From Hyaloscypha bicolor E (taxonomy: Eukaryota > Ascomycota > Leotiomycetes > Helotiales > Hyaloscyphaceae): a DNA stretch of 26,635 bases. Below are positions 10,141-20,929 of the stretch, in pieces. Below the pieces are notes generated by a model. The model saw nothing but the letters and a program-made list of their open reading frames with translations. It did no database searches and was not told the DNA's origin. Every line of letters starts with the position of its first letter. Position 1 is the stretch's first letter. The stretch covers positions 317,623 through 344,257 of the forward strand of contig NW_020194708.1 of NCBI RefSeq assembly GCF_002865645.1, given 5' to 3'. The translations under genes and the position numbers were made by a program.

Positions 10141-11490
10141 ATGCTTTTATTAGGAAACTATTAAAAAACCATATATTTATTCTTAGAAAAACTATACGAA
10201 AATTATTAAAAACTCTAATTTCTATATCCTATAAATACCCTATCCTTATAACTACTCTTTATTATCCTTATTATTATTCTTATTAGAATTCTCTCGAGAA
10301 ATAGGTAGTAAATTAGCCTATAAAACTATTAGCTATTAGCAAGAAATAAGAAAGAAGTAAGCTTACTTAATATTAAAGAATATTAACTATATTATTAAGA
10401 GTACTTTATACTTATACTAAGCTAGTAAGAATTACTTGACCTATTTCTTGGATTATTAAGGGAATCCGTTAGCCTCAAATAATAGCTTTAATACGAGAAG
10501 TATATATAGTTTAGTATAGAAAAAGGGCAGTAATAGCCTTCTCTTTTTCGGGCAAAGAATAAGAAAGATACTTATATATATTAATGGCTTAAAGAAGGCG
10601 GTTTAACTATATTATATATACTTAAGAAACCTTAAATAGTATTAGAATAAGAAATAAAAGAAGGAATTTATAACTTATAGGATTATACTTCTTATTCTTA
10701 GAGCGGTAGTAATTATATACCAAGTAATTATTACTCTTAATATAAGTAAGGTCGGGAAACTTAGTAATATTCTTGGAATATTAAAGATAGTAAGGGCAAA
10801 TTAAGAATATAGAAGCATTAGCCAAACGGGTAGTAATAGGCTAACGAGTACCAAGAGAAGTATTTATCTTAATAAATAAAGAAGTAGAAAAGAGAATTAG
10901 AAGAAGACTTAAATAAAGCTTAAATAAGGCTTAAAAGAGCTTAAAGAAGCTTAAAGAAGGCTTAAAGAAGGAAGGCAAGAGACAAGAAAGAGCTAGATAT
11001 AGTATTATGGTTAAGGAAAAGGAAGGTTAGTTAGTAGGAAAAGAGAGGCCTTTTTATAATATCCTCTCCCCAAATAGTAATTACGAATTCGGAACTAGCT
11101 CTATACCAGGAATATCTAGAAAATTCCAAAGAAGGGATTTATAAATAAACCAGAAGATCAAATTAACTTTTCTAAGCTCTTGGGCCTATAGAGTAATAAT
11201 TTATTCACAAATAGAGACTAAGTTAGGATTTACGAACTAATTAGGAGATCGGATAAGCTTTATATCTAATAGTATATACTATATTCGTATTACCTTTATA
11301 AGGGAAAATCGCTAGAGGCGATTTACGAACTAGCTAGGAAGAGTTAGTAAACTATATCCTTAACTCTATTACCTAGTATAATAATAGGGCAATTATAAGA
11401 AGTCTTTAGGGAAAGCTAGCGGCCAGGAAAGTTTCAGGGAAATATTTATAAAGCTATTTGCAGTTTTCCCAGGCCTCTTGGAAATAAGGG
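10141..11490 (+). pseudogene. Possible third ORF between pol and 3' LTR
   Basis: Chromoviruses usually have little sequence between pol and the 3' LTR, but here about 1.35 kb intervenes. In the plus strand, the frame at about 10830-11330 is fairly open for RIP-damaged DNA. It has a Lys/Arg/Glu-rich helical stretch (REVFILINKEVEKR, LKKLKEGLKKEGKRQERAR) and then SPNSNYEFGTSS. A different plus frame looks protein-like at 11135-11500 (KPEDQINFSKLLG, EAIYELARKS), so a frameshift or two separate reading frames may be involved. Its stops are mostly TAA/TAG of the type RIP creates. I recognise no domain; there is no clear envelope signature such as a signal peptide or fusion peptide. It may be an extra accessory gene, a captured gene or long untranslated sequence. 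The second copy is cut off before this region, so it cannot be compared here. Confidence 0.35.
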
Positions 11491-11493
11491 CCC

Positions 11494-11503
11494 AGAGGAG
11501 GGG
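11494..11503 (+). other. Polypurine tract
   Basis: AGAGGAGGGG lies four bases before the start of the 3' LTR, the standard position for the primer of plus-strand DNA synthesis. It has survived mutation well. Confidence 0.8.
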
Positions 11504-11507
11504 TTAA

Positions 11508-11810
11508 TATAATAGGCATACATAATAGCGTATAGACAGGTATCAGATATTATAGATCTAGTTTCCTATTTTGGGTATAGCTTATAATCGGAATCATATA
11601 GATTATATGGGATTTCCTAATTAAGTAAAGGGCTTCGCATGCCTGGCTAAGCACTAGGGAATATATAGAGAGACGCTCCTAGCTTTAGAAAGGGCATTAA
11701 TTAGTCTCTTATTAGAATTAATTCTTGGAATTAGTTATACTTGCAAGCATTACTCCATAGCTTACTTACCTTGACTACTTGTGCATTACCCTGCTATTAC
11801 GTGCCTTATA
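11508..11810 (+). repeat. 3' LTR of chromovirus copy 1
   Basis: This is 303 bp, the same length as the 5' LTR. It starts TATAATAGG (5' copy TGTAATAGG) and ends GCCTTATA. The core GGGCTTCGCATGCCTGGCTA is unchanged in both LTRs. Differences from the 5' LTR are transitions in both directions, so each LTR was mutated independently. Confidence 0.93.
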
Positions 11811-11960
11811 ATTTTAGTAATTTTACTTTATATTTCTTATTTAAAGGCAAGTATTATTTAAATAATAAAGGCCTTTAAATAAAAATTTATATATTTAAAT
11901 AATAAAAGCTTTTTAGTATATATTTATAGGCCTTATATTACTAATATATTTATAATTAAT
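11811..11960. other. AT-rich flank of copy 1
   Basis: This begins with the right copy of the ATTTT target duplication (11811-11815). Otherwise it is A/T-rich sequence with short repeats around AAATAATAAAGGCCTTT. No gene is visible. Confidence 0.5.
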
Positions 11961-12560
11961 AAGTTTATAAATAATGAATTTATAAATAATAAATTTATAA
12001 ATAATGAATTTATAAATAATGAATTTATAAATAATGAATTTATAAATAATGAATTTATAAATAATGAATTTATAAATAATGAATTTAATGAATTTATAAA
12101 TAATGAATTTATAAATAATGAATTTATAAAATAATAAATTTATAAATAATGGAATTTATAAATAATGAATTTATAAATAATGAATTTATAAATAATGAAT
12201 TTATATAAATAATGAAGTTATATAAGTAATGAATTTATAAATAATGAATTTATAAATAATGGAATTTATAAATAATGGAATTTTAAATAATGAATTTATA
12301 GGCAATAAGTGAGAGTTTATTAAATAATGGAATTGATAAATAATGAATTTATAAATAATGAATTATAAATAATGAATTTATAAATAATGAATTTATAATA
12401 TATGAAATATAAATAATGAATTTAATAAATAATGAATTTATCAAATAATGAAATTATAAATAATGAATTTATAAATAATGAATTTATAAATAATGAATTT
12501 ATAAATAATGAATTTATAAATAATGAATTTATAAATAATGAATTTATAAATAATAAATTT
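11961..12560. repeat. 15-bp AT minisatellite, about 40 units
   Basis: The unit ATAATGAATTTATAA recurs nearly head to tail for about 600 bp. Homogeneous blocks lie at both ends (about 11975-12080 and 12470-12550), and a central zone (about 12120-12470) has indels and substitutions. The unit keeps a TpGpA, so it is not fully exhausted of RIP targets. There are no spacers and no coding potential. Confidence 0.95.
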
Positions 12561-12857
12561 TATTTCTAATATTTTGAAATTATTTAATATAATTAACTTA
12601 TTATATATATTATATTTAAAAATATAAACTAATAAATCGAGATATTATTTAAAGGCTAAGATATTAAAATAAAGTAAATTATAATTAAATAATAAATAAT
12701 ATTATAATAATTTGAAATTTATTTTATAATATAAAATTAAAAATAAAATAAAGTATTAAATTTATAATAATAATTGGCTTATATTACTATTAATATAGTT
12801 ATTATTTCGGGAATTATATATATATAATTACGGGACTTAAAATAATAAGATATAAGA

Positions 12858-13510
12858 AATAAGATATAAATAATAAAATATAAAAAGCGAGATATAATTA
12901 TATAATCTTATATTTTATATATAATTTAATTAATAAACTAGTTTTTATTAGGCTTAATAAATTTAGAAATTATATATTAATATTATAATATTATAATTCT
13001 TATTTCTAAATATTAATTACCTTATTAAATAAATATAAATAATATTATATATTATTAGTAAACTAATATTAATTAATTAATACTTATAAATTAGAAAAGA
13101 TTTTAGATTAGTTCTAAAAGTATTTAATAATATAAAATAAATCTAGTTTATTTTATATTAAAGAAAAAAACTAATTATTAATTTTATAAAGGTATTTTAT
13201 AGTTTATAAAAAGATATTTAGCTTTTATTAATTAATAAGTAATTAGCTATTTAATTAATTATTTATTTAACTTTTATTATTTTTTAAAACTAACTTCTTT
13301 TAGTTCTAAAATTATTTTATTTATTTATATAATACTTGAATTTATAAAATTCTTTTTTTAAAATATATATATTTTATATATATTCTAAAAGCTCTTTAAC
13401 TATAACTTCGATTTTATTATTAAATTAAATTCCTCAAGCTTTAAATTCTTTTAAAATTATAATATTTCATTTCCTGTATTTCTTATTATAAATAAAATAT
13501 TTATTTTAAT
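12858..13510 (+). repeat. Dispersed AT-rich repeat, copy A
   Basis: The sequence from GAGATATAATTATATAATC through TAGAAATTATATATTAATATT recurs directly at about 20930-21060. Most of the interval recurs in inverted orientation at about 21340-21990, including TAACTTCGATTTT and AAGCTTTAAATTCTTTTAA-like blocks. The copies differ by many substitutions and indels. This is probably an old transposon; I found no diagnostic domain. Confidence 0.7.
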
Positions 13511-14335
13511 ATTTTAATACTTTTATTATTAAATTCTTTTTATAAACTTATTATAAATTATTTTATTTTTAAATCCCTCTTATTACGAATTAGATATATA
13601 TATATATATTAGATAAAAATTAAATTTAATTTAATATAAATATTAATAAAAGAAATAAATTAATTAAGAAATAAAAAATAAATTTAATTTAATTATTATA
13701 ATAAAGAATAATTTTTAGAAATATTTAATTATTAAAATATATTAGTATATTTTATATAAAAAGAATAATAATAATTTATGGATTTTGCTTTAAAATAATT
13801 TCAAGAACTTTAATATTATAAAATTTAATTAAAATAGTTATATATTATTATAAAGTCTTTAAATCTAACTTTAATATAATAGTATTTATATTAAAGAAAA
13901 TTATAAAAGATTTATTATTATATAATTTCAAGTTAATTTTATTTTAAATATATATATATATATATAATAAAGCTAATATTATTAAAAATAGCCCAATTAA
14001 ATTAAATCTTTTATAGAAATTTATTATATTAGTTTATTTTATTTTAAAGGAAACTAAATATAAAGAAATTAAGAAATTAATTTATTTCTTCTAAATTAAA
14101 ACTATTTATTACTTTTTTTTATTACTATTATTATTACTAAGCCCGAAAATTCCTTAGTTAATATCTATTATTTTTATTAGAAAACTTATTAAAGAAAGAA
14201 TAAAAATATAATAAAATTAATAATAGTTTTAATTATAAATTTATTATTCTTATTAATATTTATTAATATATAAAGCTTTCTTTATTATACTAAAGAAACT
14301 AGTATAAAACTACTTTTATAATAATTAGTTCTTTT

Positions 14336-14360
14336 AATATATATATATATATATATATAA
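14336..14360. repeat. TA dinucleotide run
   Basis: A simple alternating TA tract of about 25 bases lies in AT-rich DNA. Shorter runs occur near 13590 and 13950. Confidence 0.8.
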
Positions 14361-15633
14361 AGGCTTATATAAATATTTATAATTATTTTAAAAGCTTCGA
14401 TTTCTAATATCGAAATTTAAATAAATAAAATACTGCTTTTTTAATAATTATAATAGCTTAATATTCTAAGAAAAAAATATTTAAACTTATTTAAATATTA
14501 ATTAATAACTTGTATTAATTATAATATAGTCATATTTTTATTTTATAAAATATTAAATTCTTATATAATAAAATTATTCTTTTTTATTAAGACTTATTAG
14601 TATATTAATATATAGCCTTAAATTATTTTTCTAATCTCGGCTATTTTATTAATAAGCTTTAATTATTTATTATTACTTTTAAAAAAAATTAATATTAAAA
14701 CTTATTTTATTAATTAATAATATTATTTATAAAATTCTTTAAGCTATTATTTATTTAGAAATTACTAATATAAGCCTAGCTAAAATTCCGGAACTTATAA
14801 TAATTATTTTAAGCTTTATAATTATAATAATTATATTTCTAACTTATATTTTATATATAAGAAACTCAAATATTACTTTTAAAAACATATATAAAAGAAA
14901 TAAAAGACTAAAAAAGCTCGATTTAAAAATAGAAATACTTATTAATTTAGATCTCGAAACTCTTGTAACTTTAAAAAACATTTTAGTAATATTTTTATAT
15001 AATATATTATTAAAATTAAAAAAAAAGAAAAAAATTAGAATAATAAAAACAAATTAGTAAATAATGCTTTTAAAGCTTTATTAGTAGAAATAAATAAAAG
15101 AAAGAATTATTATTTAGATTTTTATTTATTTTAATTAAAAGCCTTTTAATTATTTTTATTACTTTTATTACTTTTATAATTAATATTCTCGTAAATAATC
15201 TTATTTCTCTTTTTCTTATATATTAAATAATAGGCAAAAACCAGGTTTTAAAGCCTATTAAATTCCTAATAAAAAATATCTAGACTTTTATAATTAATAA
15301 TATATTAAAATATAATACTTATTATTTTTATAAAGTTATAATTAATATTAAAGTCTTTAAATATTTAATTACTAGTTCTAACTAATTTCAAGCTTTATAA
15401 AAAATTAATAATAGTATTAAATTTAATAAAATTACTAAAAATTAAATTAATATCTAGTTTAATACTAAATCTATATCTTTTACTAAATTTATAATAGTAA
15501 GAATATTAATTAAATAAATATAATTTTATACTATATTTATAAAAACTTTATTTTTATTTAGCTTAACTAATATAAATAAACTAGATATTTACTTTAATAC
15601 TTTTATTAAATATTATATACTTATAATATAATA

Positions 15634-15737
15634 TTTTAAATACTTTTCATTATTTTAAATACTTTTCATTATTTTAAATACTTTTTGTTATTTTAAATAC
15701 TTTTTATTATTTTAAATACTTTTTGTTATTTTAAAAT
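15634..15737. repeat. 19-bp tandem repeat, about five units
   Basis: The unit TTTTAAATACTTTTCATTA repeats head to tail, with the variants TTTTTGTTA and TTTTTATTA in later units. It is a small AT-rich minisatellite within the relic block. Confidence 0.85.
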
Positions 15738-17644
15738 ATTATATTATAAAGCTTTATTTTCGAATTCTTTATTTTCGAATTCTTTATTTATAATCTTTAT
15801 TTTTTTTTATAAAAATCGAATTATAATATTTATATTATTATTTTAATTATTTATTTATTAATAAGCTTTAAAATATATTAGAATAAACAAGTTATAATAT
15901 TAATATAAAAGCCGTTAAATACCCTATAAAATATTATAAATAATACTAGAAATATAACTAATTATTTAAATAATTTAGATTTAATTTAGGAAATAATATT
16001 AGCTTATATTATTTTATTATTAATAATATTTTTTATATTTTATATTATAAATAAAGGCACTTAATATTAAACTAGCTAATAGCTTTAAATATTAATATAA
16101 TATATATTTATAATACTTTAAAATAATATACTAATAAGAAGTTTATTTAGCTTATAAATATTATAAAAACTAAAACTGAAATTATTTTTATAAATGCTTA
16201 TAACTTTATTAAAATTATAAAATATTATTATAGCTTAATTTAATATATTTATTTTATTATTATTATTATTATAATTAAAATTAATAAAATTAATAAAAAT
16301 ATTATATTTTAAATAGCTTTTATAATTATTAGTAATTTTATAAAACCTAATAATATTATTTTAATTCTTTTAATTTATAATACTGTATTTTAAATAACTA
16401 ATTATAATACTTTATTATTTATTATTTTATAATAATTAGTAATATTTAAAAAAGCAATTATAGGAATTTAAAAGCTTTAAATTAAATATTAAATTATAAA
16501 TGCCCCAAATACTCGAAATAGTTCTAGTATTACTAATATTTATAAATACTTTCTGAATTCGAATATTTTTATATAATATAAAATAAATATTAAATAATTA
16601 AATAATAAAAATAAATTATATAAGCTTATAATTATTAATAACGAAAATTATATACTAGTATTATTATAAATAATAATATTATTTATTCGACTTTTATAAA
16701 AATTCTTTTATATTTTGAAAATTTAAATTAGTTTTAATAATTTTTAATTCTAATTCTAATAAAAGTAATAATAATATTTCTTTATTAAAATATAATAAAG
16801 AATAATTATATAATAACTCTAATATAAGAACTTTTATTAAACTAAAATTATTAAACTTTTAAAAGAAATTAAGATTATATCTAGATCTTAAATATTAAAA
16901 AAAGTATATAACTTTAATTTTAGATTTATTAATAAAGTTAAGAATAAGAATATTAAAAAAGAGCTTAGGAAATTAAGACTTATTATTTAAGTTTATAATA
17001 ATAAAGAAAAATTTATTATATTAATTTAATTATTTATTATTTAATATATTAGTTAAAGAATTATTTTTAATATTATTATTATAATAATATAAATTATAAA
17101 ATTCTATTTATAAAATATCTTTTAAGCTTATATTTAATTAATAACTTTATTTAATTATAATTTTTATATTATTTTATTTTATAAGCTTATTAATTAATTA
17201 AATTTAAAAAATAATTAAATTTTAAAAGTTATAAAATAATTAATTTATAATTCTTGCCTTTTTTATAATAAATAATTCTTTGAAATTATTAGTTTTTAAA
17301 CTAATAATATTTTATTTATTAGAAATAATAATTTTATAAAGGTAAAGTAATTAAACCTTTAAAAAACTAAATTCTTAATTAAAAAATATAAATATCTTAT
17401 TTTTAATTATAATTTCAAGTTTAATAAAAATATTATTTATATAAATATTACTAAAATTACTTTTATATAATAATATTAATATAAAACTCTTCGAATTATT
17501 TTAATTAAAAATATTATTATTATAAATTATAAAGGTATTATATATTAAAGAAATATATATTATATTAGTTTATTAACTAAAAGCTTTATATAATTAATTA
17601 ATTATTACTTGAATTATTAAATTCTCGAAAATTAATATAAAAAT

Positions 17645-17729
17645 ACGAGTTTAGGGCCGCTTTGCTAAAATTATCGCTAGCGGCCCTACGCAAGCTCCGG
17701 GGCTAGTAATAATTTTGCCCTAAACTCGT
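17645..17729. repeat. 85-bp GC-richer foldback (MITE-like)
   Basis: Terminal inverted arms ACGAGTTTAGGGC (17645-17657) and GCCCTAAACTCGT (17717-17729) are perfect over 13 bp. A second, nested inverted pair AGGGCCGCT (17653-17661) and AGCGGCCCT (17679-17687) overlaps the left arm, so two alternative hairpins can form. The roughly half-GC content contrasts with the flanking DNA. Either it arrived after RIP or it was too short to be recognised. It could be a short non-autonomous DNA element or a trimmed remnant. There is no transposase nearby. Confidence 0.75.
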
Positions 17730-17879
17730 CCCGAGTAGCTTTAAATAATACCTTTTTAGTAATAAACTTTTTATAAACTTTTAATAAATTATATAAAAAA
17801 GAAAATAGGTTATAAATATATAAATTTATTTATAAATAAGCTAAAACTATTCTCTTAAGTTATATTTTAATAACTAAGA

Positions 17880-18770
17880 TTTAAAATTAATATATATATA
17901 TAATATTATTATTAAATTTTAATAATATAAGTATTTTAAATAAGTTTTAAAAATTAAAGAATATTAATATATAAATTATTTTTAAAAAAAAGTAAAAGTT
18001 TATTAAGCTTTATATAATATTTTTATTTTTATTTTTTGTTTTTATCTTTTATTTATTTTTAAAATTCTTTTATTAATAAGTATTATATAAAGAAAGGTTT
18101 TAATAAATCTTTTAATATTTATATAAGTTTATTTTAAAAAAAGTCTTTAAATATAAAATAAAAATTCTATATATATAAAAGACTTTAATTAAAAAAGCTT
18201 TTTAAAAACTTTATATTATTAAATATATTAAAAATATAAATTACTTTTAAAATCTTTTTTAAATAAAAATATTTAAAAATATATTACTTATTTTAAAAAT
18301 TATTTTAATAAGAATTTTATTATTTATTATATAATTAAATAATATTTTTATAAATTAATAAAATTTAACTTAATATAATTTATTTTTAATAAAAGAATTT
18401 AATTTCTTATATTATCTTATTAAGTTATAATAAATCTTCTTTTATTAATTTAATTTATAAAACTCTTTTTATATTATATTATATTTTTAAATAAATAATT
18501 TTATAAATTCTTAAACTTTAAATTTAATATAAGTTCTTTAAATTATTAAAATTATTAATTATATATTTTAGTTATTTATATATATAAAAACTTATATTTA
18601 TAAACTTTTATTTTATATATTTAGTTTAATTTATTTTTTATTTTTTATTTCTAATATTAACTATATAAAAAACATAATTAAAATTTATTAAAAGCCTTTT
18701 TATTATAATAAGAAATAATATTATTTTTATAAAGCTTTCTTATCTTTTTTTCTCTTATCTTTTTTTATAT
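17880..18770 (+). repeat. Left copy of a ~0.95-kb tandem duplication
   Basis: Landmarks TTAATAATATAAGTATTTTA, TTTATTAAGCTTTATATAAT, ATTAATAAGTATTATATAAA and GACTTTAATTAAAAAAGC occur here and, in the same order, about 0.9-0.96 kb downstream in the right copy. The copies have diverged by substitutions and indels. It is AT-rich with no coding potential. Confidence 0.75.
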
Positions 18771-18839
18771 AAAATATTATATATTATATAAGCTTATTTT
18801 ATATTATTATAAAATATATAAAAAATATCTTATATATTA

Positions 18840-19600
18840 AAATTTATAATTATTAAATCTTAATAATATAAGTATTTTAAATAAAAATAAAAATAAATAA
18901 GTTTAAAAAATTAATTTAAATATATATAAATTATAAAATAATAAAAGTTTATTAAGCTTTATATAATATTTTTACTTATTTTAATAAATTCTTTTATTAA
19001 TAAGTATTATATAAAGAAATTTATTAATATTAAATAATATTTTTCTTTACTTTTCTTTAAATATAAAAGTATATTTTAATAAATCTTTTAATATTTTAAG
19101 TTATTTATAAATTTTTAAAATAAATTATTATTAAAAGTTAATAATATTTATTTAATATAAGTTTTCTTTAATATAAATTTATTTTAAAGACTTTAATTAA
19201 AGAAGCTTTTTAAAAAAAATATTATTATTAAATATATTAAAAATATATTTCTTAATTTAAGTTATATATTTCTTATATTTCTTATATTTCTTATATTTCT
19301 TATATTTCTTATATTTCTTATATTTCTTATATTTCTTATATTTCTTATATTTCTTATATTTTTAAATAATTAATTTTATAAATTCTTTAATTTTAAATTT
19401 AAAATAATTTCTTTAAATTATTTTAATTATTTATATATATATAAGAACTTATATTTATAAATTAAATTAAATTATTTATATCTAATATTAATTATATAAA
19501 AAATTAATTAAAATTTATAAAAACTCTTTTTAATTATAAAAGAAATAATATTATATTTATAAAGCTTTTTATTTTTCTTTATAAATTATTATAGCTTTTT
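18840..19600 (+). repeat. Right copy of the ~0.95-kb tandem duplication
   Basis: This matches 17880-18770 over most of its length. It carries an internal expansion of a 9-bp unit (19266-19361) absent from the left copy. The tail AGAAATAATATTATATTTAT, then AAAGCTTT, parallels about 18708-18738. Confidence 0.75.
19266..19361. repeat. 9-bp tandem repeat, ten units plus a partial
   Basis: ATATTTCTT repeats perfectly from 19266 to 19355, followed by a degenerate unit. The perfection suggests recent slippage expansion inside an otherwise old duplicated segment. Confidence 0.95.
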
Positions 19601-19989
19601 TTTATTTATATATAAAATTCTCTTTTTCTTTTTATAAATTCTTATAGCTTTATTTATATATATAAAGTTCTTTTTTATTCTTATAGGCTTTTTTAAGCCT
19701 TATTTATTATAGCTCTTACTTTTACTTATAAAGCTTTTTCTTTTTATATATTCTTTTAAGTCTTACTTGCCTCTATAAGTAACTTATTACTTATATTCTT
19801 ATTTATAGTTTTTTTTAGCCTTTACTTATATTTATAAAGCTTTTTCTTTTTTTTTATAATTTATTATAGCTTTTTCTTTTATTTATTATTTTTTCTAAGC
19901 TATCTTATAAGCTTATAAAGCTTCTCCTTTCCTTATATAAACCCTTATAGCCTTACTCTTACTTATAAAGCTCTCTCTTATATCCATAA
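19601..19989. other. Pyrimidine-rich AT DNA
   Basis: The plus strand is dominated by T with repeated AAAGCTTTTTC and CTTATAG-like words, grading into the GC-richer island. A short minus-strand frame (19913-20116) spans its end; it has no recognisable domain and I do not call it a gene. Confidence 0.45.
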
Positions 19990-20037
19990 AACTCCCCTTA
20001 AGCTCACTAGGCATTAGGATTACGGCATGTAATATGC

Positions 20038-20100
20038 GGAAGTTTTGGTGTTCCTCACGTGACCTGTATTTTTGGAAGCCTCGAGAGCTAGCCAGAGCCT
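20038..20100 (+). repeat. CACGTGAC repeat, copy 1
   Basis: TGGTGTTCCTCACGTGACC begins a segment of about 60 bp that recurs 239 bp downstream, also sharing GTATTTT and GGAAGCC. It contains CACGTGAC at 20056-20063. Confidence 0.85.
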
Positions 20101-20276
20101 TAAGAATTCCCCTCACCTCACCCCTCCCGAGCTTTAAAAAATCGTAATAAAAGCCCCTCGCATTCCAGAACTACTAAAATAAAGACAAAGGTACTTGAGC
20201 TTCTCCTCTCTTATCCTAAACTAAGCCCTAAGGATTTGGACATAATCGCATTCCGATGCGCGATTCCCTAGAAGGG

Positions 20277-20340
20277 AGAGATTCTGGTGTTCCTCACGTG
20301 ACCCGTATTTTCAGGAAGCCCCGGGAGCCAACCGCTTAAG
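20277..20340 (+). repeat. CACGTGAC repeat, copy 2
   Basis: This is the second copy of the preceding repeat, with TGGTGTTCCTCACGTGACC identical and GTATTTT and GGAAGCC conserved. It is slightly more GC-rich (CCCCGGGAG where copy 1 has CTCGAGAG). CACGTGAC is at 20295-20302. Confidence 0.85.
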
Positions 20341-20384
20341 AGTGGTCCAAACGTACGATAATATAAAGAAGTGACTTAATAAAT

Positions 20385-20460
20385 ATTATAATAAAATATT
20401 AATATTATAATAAAATATTAATATTATAATAAAATATTAATATTATAATAAAATATTAAT
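20385..20460. repeat. 19-bp tandem repeat, four units
   Basis: ATTATAATAAAATATTAAT occurs four times without change, with partial units on both sides. It starts about 40 bp after the GC-richer island. Confidence 0.95.
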
Positions 20461-20639
20461 ATTATATTATAATAATAATATAATAGTAAATAAAAGAAAA
20501 GAAAAATATAATATAAATAGCTAGAATTTAAATATAATAAGTATAATTATATAAGCTTATATATAATTACTAGTATATAATTACTATATAATAATAAATA
20601 TATTTAATAATAAATTAAAAATACTATCAAAAAAATAAG

Positions 20640-20910
20640 ACTTATAAAACTAATAAAAAAGTTCTAATATTTAATTATTTTTATAAATATATTATTTATT
20701 AGTTTTTAATTAAATATAAGATAATTATTAAATATATTCTAGTTTCGAAATTATATAATATAGTTTATAACTTTAATTTAAATACTTTAGTTAAATTTAT
20801 AATTCATAAAATATTAAAAATAAAACTACTATTAGTTATTTATATAAATACTTTATTAAAGTAGATATTATTTAAAAGAAATATTTAATAATTAATATAA
20901 TATATTTTTA
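20640..20910 (+). pseudogene. Probable Ty1/copia RNase H relic
   Basis: In the frame that includes 20739-20741, the translation reads SKLYNIVYNFNL, then KFIIHKIL and KLLLVIYINT. This resembles the SELYxMVxGFD... and LPLVLxTDS pattern of copia-type RNase H domains in ascomycete retrotransposons, with RIP-like changes (Asp to Asn, Cys to Tyr). Downstream codons are full of stops. No LTR or other pol domain of the same element could be placed. The assignment rests on one degraded motif, so confidence is moderate. Confidence 0.45.
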
Positions 20911-20929
20911 CTAAATATATAAATAATGA

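Larger units (their letters stand above)
4818..11810 (+). mobile_element. Complete but dead Ty3/gypsy chromovirus, copy 1
   Basis: This 6,993-bp LTR retrotransposon has 303-bp LTRs at both ends, flanked by a 5-bp target duplication ATTTT (4813-4817 and 11811-11815). The internal order is gag, then pol with protease, RT, RNase H, integrase and a C-terminal chromodomain, then about 1.35 kb of extra sequence and a polypurine tract. The order RT-RNase H-integrase plus the chromodomain identifies a chromovirus of the Ty3/gypsy group. Dozens of in-frame TAA/TAG codons replace likely CAA, CAG or TGG codons, and several catalytic acids are changed (Asp to Asn, Glu to Lys), as expected from RIP. It cannot encode working proteins. 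The intact ends show it inserted whole. A second, more mutated copy begins at 23320. Confidence 0.95.
12561..17644. other. Long, extremely AT-rich transposon graveyard
   Basis: About 5 kb is almost entirely A and T with stops in all frames. Occasional CTCGAA, TTCGG or GCCC remnants hint at formerly GC-richer elements. Within it, 12858-13510 is a copy of a dispersed repeat and 15634-15737 is a small tandem array; a TA run lies at about 14336-14360. I could not identify the original elements by protein motif. Confidence 0.6.
19990..20345. other. GC-richer island inside the AT block
   Basis: About 355 bp of near-normal composition retains CpG and CpA sites and holds two copies of a roughly 60-bp repeat. 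A small perfect inverted pair AATCGC (20244-20249) and GCGATT (20260-20265) lies between them. It is too short to trigger RIP efficiently if unique. No gene was found. It may be a remnant of a unique sequence or of a short transposon. Confidence 0.6.

Noticed and set aside
10141..11490. Retroviral-type envelope gene
   Set aside because: No signal peptide, fusion peptide or transmembrane anchor pattern is visible; only a charged helical stretch.
12561..17644. Mitochondrial DNA or its insertion, suggested by high AT content
   Set aside because: No mitochondrial protein, rRNA or tRNA motif seen; TpA-rich sequence with repeat copies fits RIP-damaged nuclear transposons better.
19913..20116. 67-codon minus-strand frame
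   Set aside because: It is open only because it crosses the GC-richer island; it overlaps a duplicated repeat and lacks any domain.
4656..20302. Point-centromere organisation from the GTCACGTG (CDEI-like) sites
   Set aside because: The motif is short and common for E-box factors. No CDEIII-like partner was seen, and filamentous ascomycetes have regional centromeres.
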